Assembly: GCF_003063315.1 (NCBI RefSeq)
Contig: NZ_NERV01000005.1
Location: forward strand, 62,001-126,000
Direction: 5' to 3'
From: Limnohabitans sp. T6-5
GTDB taxonomy: Bacteria; Pseudomonadota; Gammaproteobacteria; Burkholderiales; Burkholderiaceae_C
Length of the DNA stretch: 64,000 nt
The notes below the pieces were generated by a model, which ran no database searches, was not told where the DNA came from, and saw only the letters and a program-made list of their open reading frames with translations. Positions 34,878 to 46,492 of the stretch are shown one piece after another (within the stretch, counting starts at the first letter, position 1; every line of letters begins with the position of its first letter). Both the position numbers and the translations under genes were made by a program.

Positions 34878-37211
34878 TCAGCGCCAGAGCTTTTCTTCGG
34901 CACTGTAAGCCATCCCGGGCAGCTCGCCTTCTTGGATAAAAGCATCCACCACATTTTTCATGATGGTCGACACCGGGTTGTCAAAGTCCCGGCACGGCAA
35001 GGCCTGGCCCCAGGCGATGGAGCTGGGAGAAAAAACCGCGCCATTTTGGGGAGTGGTGAAATACACGATGTCACAGCGCACGCCGGGATTTTGCGTCCCC
35101 CCCATGCCGGGGTGGTTGTACATGATCTCTTCCTGCACCAAGGGGTAGTTGTCGGAAAATCCCTCGCTGGTGGCCAGAATGCGCGCGTGGGGTGGGGTGC
35201 CCAGCGTCAGGTCATAACGATCGATTTCGATGCCCGCAGCGCCATGGCCACCCAGTCCGAAGTCGCCAAACAATTCCTCGGTGACCCCCTCAAAAATCCA
35301 GGACACGCTTTTGTGATAACTGTCGGGCATGCGGCGAAAGGGCACCGACTCGTCCATGCCTTCTGACGCAAAGCCCGTGCCCACGAGCTTTTGCGGTGCA
35401 CGGTTGCGGTGACGCCACAGGCCGCTGCGCTCACCCGTGGTGGCCAGGTAATGCTCACCTGGTCGCGCCTGCCATGCACGCGAGCCCGCTTCGAGTTTGC
35501 GCACCTCCATGATCCAGGGCATGTCCGGTTTGTAACCCACCACCCAGTAATAGCCATTGCCCGAGAGGTAGAGAATGCGCCCCCCTTCGGCCAGGTAATC
35601 CTCGGTGGCATCCAGCATGGGTTCCGAGTAGTACTCGGCATGGGTGCCGTTGATCACGGCTTTGTAGGGTTTGAGTGCTGCAACGCCCTCGTGATGCAAA
35701 TCATCATCGGTCAACACTTCGTAGTCGTAACCCATTTTTTCGAGCCAGGCGATGATGGACAAATCGGCTGGAAACTGCCAAGGCCAAGCCACGCCAGGCA
35801 TGCGGCACTTGGGCCGCATGTTGATGATGGGTCTGCGCCGCGAGGTGTAACAAACCCCATGGCCGCTGCGGTGACTGTCGTAGGTGGACAGACCGAATTC
35901 CAATCCGTTTTTGTAGTAGTCAATATCCTGAGGCTGGAACACCGGAACACAAGCCGTGATGGACTGTGCCACGGGGATTTCAAAAGTCAGCTGGGCATTG
36001 GCATAGGCCATATAGCTGGCAGTAGGAATCAGCATGGCCAGCGCAGCTTTGGGTTGGGCTGCGCGGACAAACAAGGGCAAATACTCCTCGGCCATGGCGC
36101 CTGCGTCGGGGTGATTGTCTTCGTCGGTCGGGCGCAATCGAATCGCATAGACCCCGCTGCGCAAACTCGCGGGCACCAGGAAGCTGAATGTCGGCGCCCA
36201 TTGGCAATCGGTCATGGCGTCTTCATGGAATTCGATGCCGCCATACTCTTGGTGCGAGAGTCGATAACAGTCGTTGCGTCCATTCCAGTTCCATCCGGTC
36301 TGGCCACGCACCGGGCAGTTGATGCCCTGGGCATGCAATTGGTAGGGGCCGCTGTCGTGAACCGTCTCGCCAATGCCATGATCGGTGTAACCCACACTGG
36401 TGTCCCACCACGCCAAGGTCGCCGTGTGGTGCGTGGGGTGGCCTGTGCGCAATTGGGACAGCATGTCATCTGAGGCAACTGCCCCCACCACGCCCGGGCG
36501 GTCAATCTTGCCGTTGAAGCATTGCGCGACAAAGTTTCCTCGCGCCGGATTGCGGTCATGCGCGCCCGCGATCAAGAACCCGGTGCCCACCCCCGCACCG
36601 ACGCGCAAACGCGTTTGCACATGCGAGTGGTAGTCCATGGGCACGATCTTGGACAACAAAGAGTTGTAGCGGTTGAGCACCGCCTCCTGGTGCACAGTGG
36701 CCACGCCACTGACCGGGTCGTAGGTGGCTGAAACGAAGTACCAGATTTTCGCCAAAACAGGTACTTCAGCCGTGACTGAATCCACTTGCTGACCGTCGCC
36801 CAACCAAAATTCCAGCTGCCCTTGTCCATTGAGGCCCAGTGCATAACCACATCGGCGCTCAATGTCCCAGTTGCCCAGAATCACCTGGCGACCGGGTGCG
36901 GGCGCCGTGGGGTAAATGAACGCATGCAAGGTGATGGCACCGGGGGCATTCAAGCGGCCTTGCGGATCATCCACCCTCAAAAAATTGCCCGCTTGCACAT
37001 ATTGACGCTGCACAGGCCAAGTCCGGTTGATATCGGCCTCCATTTCCTGTTCGATGAAGCCGGGGCCTTGTGGATTTTCATCGCCATGAATCAGGCGCAC
37101 AAGTTGCGCTTGCACTTGTGTGATGCCCTCGGCACTGATGTGCGCGGTGACGCTGTGACCTGCTTTGACAGACAGGTTGTCGGTGTAGCCATGAATGCGA
37201 ATTTGCGCCAT
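34878..37211 (-). CDS. N,N-dimethylformamidase-type large subunit
   Basis: 777 residues, close to the 762-residue DmfA2 family. The enzyme hydrolyses N-substituted formamides such as dimethylformamide to formate and the amine. An N-terminal LamG-like part (residues 75-230, ILGNWDIERRCGYALGLNGQ) precedes the catalytic part. The region of the mononuclear iron site is recognisable: SYMAYAN (Tyr400, Tyr403) and NGTHAEYYS (His524, Glu526, the latter matching the glutamate ligand). No signal peptide, so cytoplasmic. It lies 30 bases downstream of the small-subunit coding region. The true substrate could be another formamide. Confidence 0.88.
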   Translation of the reverse strand: MAQIRIHGYTDNLSVKAGHSVTAHISAEGITQVQAQLVRLIHGDENPQGPGFIEQEMEADINRTWPVQRQYVQAGNFLRVDDPQGRLNAPGAITLHAFIYPTAPAPGRQVILGNWDIERRCGYALGLNGQGQLEFWLGDGQQVDSVTAEVPVLAKIWYFVSATYDPVSGVATVHQEAVLNRYNSLLSKIVPMDYHSHVQTRLRVGAGVGTGFLIAGAHDRNPARGNFVAQCFNGKIDRPGVVGAVASDDMLSQLRTGHPTHHTATLAWWDTSVGYTDHGIGETVHDSGPYQLHAQGINCPVRGQTGWNWNGRNDCYRLSHQEYGGIEFHEDAMTDCQWAPTFSFLVPASLRSGVYAIRLRPTDEDNHPDAGAMAEEYLPLFVRAAQPKAALAMLIPTASYMAYANAQLTFEIPVAQSITACVPVFQPQDIDYYKNGLEFGLSTYDSHRSGHGVCYTSRRRPIINMRPKCRMPGVAWPWQFPADLSIIAWLEKMGYDYEVLTDDDLHHEGVAALKPYKAVINGTHAEYYSEPMLDATEDYLAEGGRILYLSGNGYYWVVGYKPDMPWIMEVRKLEAGSRAWQARPGEHYLATTGERSGLWRHRNRAPQKLVGTGFASEGMDESVPFRRMPDSYHKSVSWIFEGVTEELFGDFGLGGHGAAGIEIDRYDLTLGTPPHARILATSEGFSDNYPLVQEEIMYNHPGMGGTQNPGVRCDIVYFTTPQNGAVFSPSSIAWGQALPCRDFDNPVSTIMKNVVDAFIQEGELPGMAYSAEEKLWR

Positions 37212-37241
37212 GTAATGTGCTTTCCAGATGAAGAATAAGGT

Positions 37242-37604
37242 TCAGGATTCGAGCAAGTCCTGGCAGCGCTTGAGAAAGACTGCGTGATAGGCCGAATCCA
37301 GGTCGCTGTAGGCTTTGTCGTCCACCCTGCGTGGTGGCACACCGCGCACACCAGACAGCGCAATCACGCGATAACACTTGAATGGCTCCTCGGCCATCAG
37401 GGCGTATTTATCAACCAGTGAAGCGACCCTGAAATAGTTGAGCAAACGCATCAAATCGTCGCTGTGCTGACCACGCGGACAAACGCGGTGCTCCTCGATC
37501 ACCTCCGGGGTGACCCGCTGCTTGAGGGCATCTCGCGTGCGCTTGTCAAAGCGGCGATGGGCAATGATGCTTTTGTCATGAATATCGACGGCTTCTTCAG
37601 GCAT
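37242..37604 (-). CDS. Dimethylformamidase-type small subunit, from an internal start in the LivM frame
   Basis: 120 residues from ATG 37604 (MPEEAVDIHDKSIIAHRRFD). GGAGGA stands six bases upstream, one of the best ribosome binding sites in the window. The sequence matches the DmfA1 small subunit along its length: VTPEVIEEHRVCP, LMRLLNYFRV, YRVIALSGVRGVPP and the end AYHAVFLKRCQDLLES. The small subunit pairs with the large one in the alpha2beta2 enzyme. No stop codon separates it from the LivM permease upstream, so it could be made alone from this start, as a LivM fusion, or both. Confidence 0.85.
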   Translation of the reverse strand: MPEEAVDIHDKSIIAHRRFDKRTRDALKQRVTPEVIEEHRVCPRGQHSDDLMRLLNYFRVASLVDKYALMAEEPFKCYRVIALSGVRGVPPRRVDDKAYSDLDSAYHAVFLKRCQDLLES

Positions 37605-38783
37605 GACTTCTCCTCCATGTTCAGAACGGCTGGCGCGTGCCTGGCTACGAATGCGATCTCGCCAAGCTTCAAATTGGGCTTTCATGCCAAATAAGCCATT
37701 GCGGGTCAACAAAACCGTGGCCAACATCAGCATGCCAATCAACACCAGTCGCATCGGCCCCAGGTCGACCAGGAGTTTGTCAATGCCCACCACCAGCAAA
37801 GTGCCGACCACTGCCCCTTCGGCGGTGCCCAGGCCACCGATCACGATCATGGCCAGCAAGAGCAGCAAGTTGTCCATGCCAAAAAGCGAAGGCGATGCGC
37901 CTTTGAAATGGCTGGCATAGAACCCGCCGATCAGGCCCAAAGCGGTAGACGAGATCAAAAAAACCTCGATGCGGGCGCGCCGAAAGTCAATACCCACCGC
38001 TTGCGCAAAAGCTTCTTGTTTTTCGGGTGCGGCACGCAGCAAGCGCCCCAGTCGCTGACCATTGACAGCGCGGTACAGTGCCAACGCCAGCAACATCACC
38101 CCCAAGCAGGCGTAGTAACCCAGCATGAGTTCGCCCATTTCACTGAAGCTGTCGGGCACATAACTGTCGGCACCATACAAGCCCCCGGTTGCCGAACCCA
38201 GGGCTTTGGATTGCACCACCGACACGCGGCACAACTCCACCAAGCCCAGGGTGAGCAAGGCGTAATAAAAACCTTCCAGCCGTGTGGCCGGTATGGCAAT
38301 GACCACCCCCGCCAACAAGCCCACAACCCCACCCACACCGATCATCCCCCACCATGGCAAGCCATAAGTGATCGATAACCAGGCACCACTGTAAGCAGCC
38401 GAGCCCACCACCGCCAAAGTGGCCAATGAAAAAATGCCGGCCGTCCCGATGATCAGCATCCAGACCAGATTGATCGCCGCATAAAGCGCAAAAATGGCTG
38501 CCGCAGACAGCAAGCTGTTGCTCTCCAAGCCCACACTGGCCAGTGGTGGCAGCACAGCCAAGGCGGCCAGACCCAAAGCCCACCAAATCGGCTTTTTGTT
38601 GATGATTTTTTTCTCACGCGCCAGTGTCTTGGGGTTGTAGACCCCTTGCACCTGCAACACCGTGCGGCGTGTGAACGGGTAACGCACGCGATGCCAAAGT
38701 TTCTCGCCATGCCCCCCTAGAACGGGCCACCACCGACGACGGCCCACCAGGTACATGACCGGAGAGGATTTGCTGTTGTTCAT
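37242..38783 (-). CDS. LivM-type ABC permease in one frame with the formamidase small subunit
   Basis: One open frame of 513 residues. Residues 1-70 are a basic N-terminal extension, 71-380 are a LivM permease with eight or more helices (FSLATLAVVGSAAYSGAWL, AIPATRLEGFYYALLTLGLV, MIVIGGLGTAEGAVVGTLLV), and the last 120 are the amidase small subunit. Ordinary LivM proteins end about where KAQFEAWRDRIRSQ stands here. ATG 38783 with AGGAAA upstream follows the LivH stop by 34 bases. If the full product is made, the small subunit would be tethered to the cytoplasmic face of the transporter. A sequencing error removing a stop cannot be excluded. Confidence 0.8.
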   Translation of the reverse strand: MNNSKSSPVMYLVGRRRWWPVLGGHGEKLWHRVRYPFTRRTVLQVQGVYNPKTLAREKKIINKKPIWWALGLAALAVLPPLASVGLESNSLLSAAAIFALYAAINLVWMLIIGTAGIFSLATLAVVGSAAYSGAWLSITYGLPWWGMIGVGGVVGLLAGVVIAIPATRLEGFYYALLTLGLVELCRVSVVQSKALGSATGGLYGADSYVPDSFSEMGELMLGYYACLGVMLLALALYRAVNGQRLGRLLRAAPEKQEAFAQAVGIDFRRARIEVFLISSTALGLIGGFYASHFKGASPSLFGMDNLLLLLAMIVIGGLGTAEGAVVGTLLVVGIDKLLVDLGPMRLVLIGMLMLATVLLTRNGLFGMKAQFEAWRDRIRSQARASRSEHGGEVMPEEAVDIHDKSIIAHRRFDKRTRDALKQRVTPEVIEEHRVCPRGQHSDDLMRLLNYFRVASLVDKYALMAEEPFKCYRVIALSGVRGVPPRRVDDKAYSDLDSAYHAVFLKRCQDLLES

Positions 38784-38817
38784 ACGGAAATTTCCTGATC
38801 CTTGACGCGTGTTGCGC

Positions 38818-39708
38818 TTATTCGCGTGTGTGGTCCAGCAGTCCTGCAATGCCACGCGGACGCACGATCAAGACAGCGATCACAAAAATGAATTGCGTCA
38901 TGAGCACATACTGGCCACCGAGCAAGGCCCCGGTAAAGGCTTCCAGCGTGCCGATCAATGTGGCCGCCAGCAACGCACCAGGGATGCTGCCCAGTCCACC
39001 GCACAACGCCACGATCAAGCCTTTGACAAGGGGCGTGGTCCCCGAAAAGGGGCTGACAAAATAGGTTTGCGACAGCAGCACTGCGGCCAAGCCCGCCAAT
39101 GCACCTGTGACGGCCATCACCGCCATGGCCGTGCTGCGCAGGCCAATGCCCACCAAGGCCGCACCTTCTGGGTTTTGCATCATGGCGCGAATTTCAAGGC
39201 CCGTGCGACTGCGTTTCATCCACCACAGGGTGGCCAACATCAAGCCCGATGCCACCCCAATCGCACCGAGTTTGTCGGGCAACAACGTCATGCCAAACAG
39301 CTCCACCGCATCAGTACCAAACAGGGGTGGCAAGCTTCGTGCGTTGGGTCCAAACACCCACAAAAGCACCTGACTGCCCAACAAGCTCAGCGCCAATGTG
39401 GCGATCAAACTGCGCACCACAAAATGGGGCTTGTCATGCAAAGGAATGAAGGCCACAGCACCAATGAACATGCCACTGAGCATGCCCGCCACCATGCCCG
39501 CAGCCAAAACCACCGGTCCACTGTCGCTGATCAGGGTAGCGGCCAGTGCAGCGCCGTAACCTGCCACGGTAAAGGTCAGACCATGGGCCATGTTGAGCAT
39601 GCCCAAACTTGACCAGATGATCGACACCCCCAGCGCCAGCAAGCCATAGATCGAGGCCAAGGTGAGTGCCGACAGCAACACAAAAGACAAGTCCACATCA
39701 GGCATCAC
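38818..39708 (-). CDS. LivH-type ABC permease of the formamidase operon
   Basis: 296 residues with about eight membrane helices and the family loop GLVGIGLRSTA-like segment (ALVGIGLRSTAMAVMAVTGA) that contacts the ATPases. The N-terminus IYGLLALGVSIIWSSLGMLN and the strand GLGSIPGALLAATLIG are typical of LivH. It overlaps the LivF gene by four bases. With LivM, LivF, LivG and the binding protein it should import a small organic substrate, here plausibly an amide. Confidence 0.9.
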   Translation of the reverse strand: MMPDVDLSFVLLSALTLASIYGLLALGVSIIWSSLGMLNMAHGLTFTVAGYGAALAATLISDSGPVVLAAGMVAGMLSGMFIGAVAFIPLHDKPHFVVRSLIATLALSLLGSQVLLWVFGPNARSLPPLFGTDAVELFGMTLLPDKLGAIGVASGLMLATLWWMKRSRTGLEIRAMMQNPEGAALVGIGLRSTAMAVMAVTGALAGLAAVLLSQTYFVSPFSGTTPLVKGLIVALCGGLGSIPGALLAATLIGTLEAFTGALLGGQYVLMTQFIFVIAVLIVRPRGIAGLLDHTRE

Positions 39709-40397
39709 GCGCTCCCCTTCAAATTACCCGCATGCATGCCCAGAATGCGGGTGCAACGGCCTTCGAGCAGTGACATGTTTTGTTCTGCGATCACCATGGC
39801 GCCTTGACGCAGATCGATGCGCATCAGCGCGTCCATCACGGAGCGGCTGATTTTGGGCGCCAGCCCCAAAGAGGGCTCATCCACCAGAAACAACACCGCA
39901 TCCGCCATCAAACCCCGGGCCAGGGAAACCATGCGACGCTCGCCACCAGAGAGCGTGCCCACCGGAGATTGCAGCAATGGCTTGAGTGGTGGAAAGATGT
40001 CGAGCAATGCGTCGCGTCGTTGCACGCGCTCGCGCCAAGCCTGACGGGTATAGGCGCCGCAATCGAGATGCTGCGCCACGGTCAGCCCTGGAAAGATGGC
40101 ATCTCCTTGCGGCATGTGGGCCAGCCCCAATCGCACGATGCGGTGTGTGTGGCGCCCCGGACCTTGGGTGCGTATACCGCCCACTTCCTGGCCGCGCAAC
40201 TTGATGGAGCCACGCTGCCAGTCGGTCAAGCCCGAGATGGCCCGAAACAAGGTGGACTTGCCGTGACCGTTAAGACCCACCAGGCCAATGCGCTCACCCG
40301 CGTAAACCGTCAAGTCCAAATCGTGCAGCACCGTCAAAGGGCCATATCCGGCCGACAACTGACTCACCTGCAACACTTCAGCCGGGGTTGTATTCAT
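39705..40397 (-). CDS. LivF-type ABC transporter ATPase of the formamidase operon
   Basis: 230 residues with Walker A GLNGHGKST, Q-loop region HMPQGDAIFP, signature LSGGERRMVSLARGL and Walker B VLFLVDEPSLGL. The Walker A loop has His in place of the more common Ala, a tolerated change. It overlaps the genes on both sides by four bases, so translation of LivG, LivF and LivH is coupled. Confidence 0.92.
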   Translation of the reverse strand: MNTTPAEVLQVSQLSAGYGPLTVLHDLDLTVYAGERIGLVGLNGHGKSTLFRAISGLTDWQRGSIKLRGQEVGGIRTQGPGRHTHRIVRLGLAHMPQGDAIFPGLTVAQHLDCGAYTRQAWRERVQRRDALLDIFPPLKPLLQSPVGTLSGGERRMVSLARGLMADAVLFLVDEPSLGLAPKISRSVMDALMRIDLRQGAMVIAEQNMSLLEGRCTRILGMHAGNLKGSA

Positions 40398-41113
40398 GAA
40401 GCCTCCGCATGGGTTTCAAAATATGCGGCGCGTACACGCGGGTGCGAGAACACGCGATGCGGTTTGTCTTCAGCAATCAATTCACCCCCATCGAGCACCA
40501 CCACACGTTCGGCAATCGCCGCCAGCAGCTCCAGCCGATGCTCCACCAGCATGATGGCCACCCCCAACTGTTGCGCCAGGTAACGCAGGATGTTGTCGAT
40601 CTCGTCCACTTCAGCCCCCAAAAGACCCGCAGCAGGTTCGTCCATCAACAACACCTTGGGCCTGCGCATCAACAGACAAGCGAGCAAGAGTTTTCGGCGG
40701 TTCAGGGTTTCCAGGGCGCCTGCGCTTTGCGCCATTGGCACCGACAGGCCCACTTGCTCGCAGGCCCATTGCGCATGGTGCGACGTCAGGTAGGGCGCAT
40801 AGGCCTGCCGCGCCGCTTTGAGCACCTGCTCCACACTGAGCTGCTCTGGCACCACCGGAGACTGGTAAGTGCGCGCCAAGCCCAGCCGCGCGCGCTGGTG
40901 CAATGGCAAGGCGGTGACGTCCCGCCCCTCAAACGTGACCTTGCCTTGTGTGGGCAGGGTGCGCCCGGAAAGGATTTCAAACAAGGTGGTCTTGCCCGCA
41001 CCGTTGGGGCCCACAACGCCCAGCACCTCACCGGGCCGCACGCCCAGCGAGATGCCTTGCAAGACGGTGCGGGCACCAAAGCGCATGTGGATGTTGTCAC
41101 AAAAAAATATCAT
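40394..41113 (-). CDS. LivG-type ABC transporter ATPase of the formamidase operon
   Basis: 239 residues with Walker A GPNGAGKTT, Q-loop LARTYQSPVV and Walker B VLLMDEPAAGL. The signature region reads ALETLNRRKLLLACLLMRRP, lacking the usual S-G-G; LivG proteins vary here (often LN-x-x-x-RR-x-LE), so it is probably functional. I prefer ATG 41113 (MIFFCDNIHMRFGARTVLQG) over the start 48 bases upstream because the family fold begins there; neither has a strong ribosome binding site. Confidence 0.88.
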   Translation of the reverse strand: MIFFCDNIHMRFGARTVLQGISLGVRPGEVLGVVGPNGAGKTTLFEILSGRTLPTQGKVTFEGRDVTALPLHQRARLGLARTYQSPVVPEQLSVEQVLKAARQAYAPYLTSHHAQWACEQVGLSVPMAQSAGALETLNRRKLLLACLLMRRPKVLLMDEPAAGLLGAEVDEIDNILRYLAQQLGVAIMLVEHRLELLAAIAERVVVLDGGELIAEDKPHRVFSHPRVRAAYFETHAEAS

Positions 41114-41193
41114 GGCGTGTCCCGAAGAAGAGCACAGTGAAAATGGGCACCGATGGTGCACTCCAGCCCTGTGTCTTCCACGGGGCCAGGCGT

Positions 41194-42474
41194 TTATTTG
41201 CTCATCCAGGGGGCGGGTTTGAAGCTGGCTTGTTTCAAGGTGCCCGGGGCAATGATCTTGTGTTCGCCGTTTTGCACCTGGAAGAACAAATGCGCGATGC
41301 CTTGCTCCTGATCTTTGACTTCCATGGGGTAGTGCTTGGGCGCTTGCTGTGGATTGTCAAATCGGTAAAAACCGTTCACACCCCGGTAGGTCAATTTGCG
41401 CAAGCCCGCGTTCACCGCTTCAAAGTTGTCGGGGTCAGCACTCTTCCAGTTTTGCGCCAGGAGCTTGACCGTGTCGTAGCCGCCACCGGTATAGACCAAA
41501 CCCATCACACCGCCTTTGGACAAGTACTCTTTGCGATAGGCATCGCGGAAAGCCTGCCCCTGTTTGTCTGCATAGGCGCCATACACCGTGCCCCAAATGA
41601 AGCCCTCTGCGGCTTTGCCTGCGAGGTTCAAAAATTCGGGTTGAGACGGACCGTATTGCAAATACACCAGGGCACCCGGCAAAGGGTTGGCGGCAAACTG
41701 CTTGGCAAATGCGGCCAACTCCGCAGCGACCCAATGGTTGACCATGACCACCCCGGCGCCAGTCTTGCGGATGTCTTGCAACACAGGGCCCCAGTCTTGG
41801 ACGGGGAACTGGATATCGGTGATTTTGGCGAGTTCAAACTTGCTGGACTTGAGGGCCTCTTCTGCGGCTTTGGAGATCGTCTGGGTGTAGGCGATCTGCT
41901 CACGGATGATGTGAACCTTGTTGTTGGTGGGTTTCCAGCTGCCGCTGGTTTGCAACTGCTCCAGGAAAGCGGGCAGACCAGCACCATAGAAAGTTTCGGA
42001 AGGGTCGATCTGGAAAATATGACCGTACTTGGCTGGATTGGCCTTCACGAGGTCCAGCGAAGCTTGCTGCGTATTGCCATGCAGGTAAGGTGCCTTGTAA
42101 CGCGAAACCGCTTCCATCGCAGGGGTAGGAATCAGCACAAAGGGCGAAGCAATCGCCTGGACCTTGGCATCGGCCATTTTGCGGAAAGTCGCTTGCGTAC
42201 CCTCGGGCGTCATGATGTCGATGTCAAACACTTTGAGCTCAATCGGACGACCATTGACACCCCCTGCCGCGTTGATTTCCTTGGTGGCCAGTTTGGCACC
42301 GTTCAGGTAATCGGCGTGATCGGCAACACCGGCCGGTCCGCTTTGGGCAATCGGCAGGCCGATCACAATGGGTTTGGCTTGAGCCCATGCACCGGTGGTG
42401 CTGAGCCACGCTGCAGCAGCGATACACGTCAGACCCAGCGCGCGGCGGGTCAATGGATGGCGTTGTGGTTTCAT
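41194..42474 (-). CDS. ABC transporter substrate-binding protein of the formamidase operon
   Basis: 426 residues with a signal peptide (RRALGLTCIAAAAWLSTTGA ending AWAQ). The mature part is a type I periplasmic binding protein of the LivK/amide-urea group: IVIGLPIAQSGPAGVADHAD, KEINAAGGVNGRPIELK. It is the first gene of the operon, with GAGGGA shortly before ATG 42474. Presumed ligand is the amide cleaved by the downstream amidase; this is context inference. Several short dyads lie in the promoter region above it. Confidence 0.9.
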   Translation of the reverse strand: MKPQRHPLTRRALGLTCIAAAAWLSTTGAWAQAKPIVIGLPIAQSGPAGVADHADYLNGAKLATKEINAAGGVNGRPIELKVFDIDIMTPEGTQATFRKMADAKVQAIASPFVLIPTPAMEAVSRYKAPYLHGNTQQASLDLVKANPAKYGHIFQIDPSETFYGAGLPAFLEQLQTSGSWKPTNNKVHIIREQIAYTQTISKAAEEALKSSKFELAKITDIQFPVQDWGPVLQDIRKTGAGVVMVNHWVAAELAAFAKQFAANPLPGALVYLQYGPSQPEFLNLAGKAAEGFIWGTVYGAYADKQGQAFRDAYRKEYLSKGGVMGLVYTGGGYDTVKLLAQNWKSADPDNFEAVNAGLRKLTYRGVNGFYRFDNPQQAPKHYPMEVKDQEQGIAHLFFQVQNGEHKIIAPGTLKQASFKPAPWMSK

Positions 42475-42498
42475 GGTGTCCCTCAAAATGTGACAAGC

Positions 42499-42614
42499 CA
42501 CGCAACATTGCGTGACTGAGAGGGACTTTAGGCATGCCGACATGACTTGCCTATCCAACACATGCACCACCCCGGGTCTGCCCCAGTGGTTCAAATGAAC
42601 CAAGGGCTAACCCT
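42499..42614. promoter_or_regulatory. Dyad symmetries upstream of the formamidase operon
   Basis: Three short palindromes lie in the 164-base gap before the binding-protein gene: CACGCAA-CA-TTGCGTG at 42499-42514, TGGTTCAAATGAACCA at 42587-42602 and AGGGCTAACCCT at 42603-42614. The last two are adjacent. They are candidate sites for the LuxR-type regulator at the far end of the operon. The distal gene is metH, so part of this region may also end the metH transcript. Confidence 0.5.
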
Positions 42615-42638
42615 AGTGACTATGGCACGGGTGTGCTT

Positions 42639-45386
<2,748 letters not shown>

Positions 45387-45389
<3 letters not shown>

Positions 45390-45491
45390 AGGCTCACCTT
45401 GGGCTTACAGGTGAGCGTCGTTGTGCAATGGACAAGCCCCAAGCCTGACCTGCTGCGCCTGTAAGGCGGCGGGCTGCAACGCTCCTTGGGG
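45387..45491 (-). promoter_or_regulatory. S-adenosylhomocysteine (SAH) riboswitch with anti-Shine-Dalgarno arm
   Basis: On the minus strand, CCCCAAGGAGCGTTGCAG opens the aptamer; CAGGCTTGGGG closes the P1-like stem (CCCCAAG with CTTGGGG), and CAACGACGCTCACC supplies the pseudoknot strand pairing with GGAGCG. These are the conserved pieces of the SAH riboswitch, known upstream of ahcY and metH. The 3' strand GCTCACCT can alternatively pair perfectly with AGGTGAGC, which contains the ribosome binding site of metH. SAH binding would hold GCTCACC in the pseudoknot and free that site, an ON switch. Confidence 0.9.
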
Positions 45492-45605
45492 AAGGGTGGA
45501 TTTTAACCGGACGCCTGAAAGGGAGCCCCGAAACCCTATTTGCACCAAGATGACAGGTTTGAAGGTTTGAAAACCGCACAATGAGGCATCGACATTGAAG
45601 ACACC

Positions 45606-46349
45606 ATGACCCTCGCATCCAACCCATTCGCCCTCCAAGGCGCTTCCAACTTCCGCGATCTGGGCGGTTACCTGACCGCAGACGGTCGGCGCGTGCGGCG
45701 TGGGCAGGTGTTTCGCTCGGACCATCTGGCGGGGCTGAGCGATGCCGATGTGGCGCGTTTGCAGGCCTTGGGGGTGAGCCACAGTCTGGACTTTCGGGGG
45801 GTGGCGGAATACACGGTCACGCCTTATGACATTCCGGGCGTTGAGCGCGTGGCCCTGACGATCGAGCCCACGGTGATCGCCCGCATGCAAGCGCTGGTGG
45901 CGCAAGGTATTGTGCCCACCACCGAAGAAACGGTGGAGCTGATGCGCGAAACCTACCGGGATTTTGTGAACCACAACGCGGGCACGTATGGGCGGTTCAT
46001 GAAGCACTTGCTGGAGCAGCCCACACCGCAGGTGTTTCACTGCACAGCGGGCAAAGACCGCACGGGTTTTGCGGCGGCGCTGGTGCTGTCAGCGCTGGGT
46101 GTGGACCGTGCCACCATTGAGCATGACTATCTGTTGACCAACCAACTCTACCGCCGCGACCCGAGCCTGGAAGGCAAGGGCCATCCGCATGTGATGAAGG
46201 TGCTCTGGCAGGTGCAGCCCGAGTTTTTGCAGGCGGCGTTTGAAGCGGTGGACGCGCAGCACGGGGGCATGACGGACTATTTGCACGGGGCGATTGGGCT
46301 GTCACCACAGGAAGTGGACGAATTGCAGCGCATGCTGCTGGAAGATTGA
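45606..46349 (+). CDS. Tyrosine-specific protein phosphatase family protein
   Basis: 247 residues with the phosphatase loop HCTAGKDRTG (Cys146, Arg152) of the bacterial Y_phosphatase3 group. The N-terminus NFRDLGGYLTADGRRVRRGQ and FRSDHLAGLSD is the family opening. Such proteins remove phosphate from tyrosine or phosphoinositides; the target here is unknown. It is divergent from metH and not in an evident operon. A REP-like pair follows its stop. Confidence 0.9.
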   Translation: MTLASNPFALQGASNFRDLGGYLTADGRRVRRGQVFRSDHLAGLSDADVARLQALGVSHSLDFRGVAEYTVTPYDIPGVERVALTIEPTVIARMQALVAQGIVPTTEETVELMRETYRDFVNHNAGTYGRFMKHLLEQPTPQVFHCTAGKDRTGFAAALVLSALGVDRATIEHDYLLTNQLYRRDPSLEGKGHPHVMKVLWQVQPEFLQAAFEAVDAQHGGMTDYLHGAIGLSPQEVDELQRMLLED

Positions 46350-46356
46350 TTCTTTG

Positions 46357-46432
46357 GTGGGAGCGAGCCCCTGCTCGCGAAAGGTCGCCTTGCCACCGCA
46401 CGCATTCGGCCGCAGCGGCGGCCTCCTGTAAA
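46357..46432. repeat. REP-like pair between convergent genes
   Basis: GTGGGAGCGAGCCCCTGC then TCGCGA forms a stem behind a GTGG tetranucleotide; a second GC-rich hairpin (GGCCGCAGCGGCGGCC) ends in CTCCTGTAAAAAA. The element fills the gap between the phosphatase and acyl-CoA ligase stops and could end both transcripts. It belongs to a different sequence class from the GTAGGTCGG elements. Confidence 0.7.
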
Positions 46433-46492
46433 AAAGACAGGGCTTCTTGCCCTCTTGCTTGCAGACCCCGTCTTTATCGCCAGTTCTAAAGA

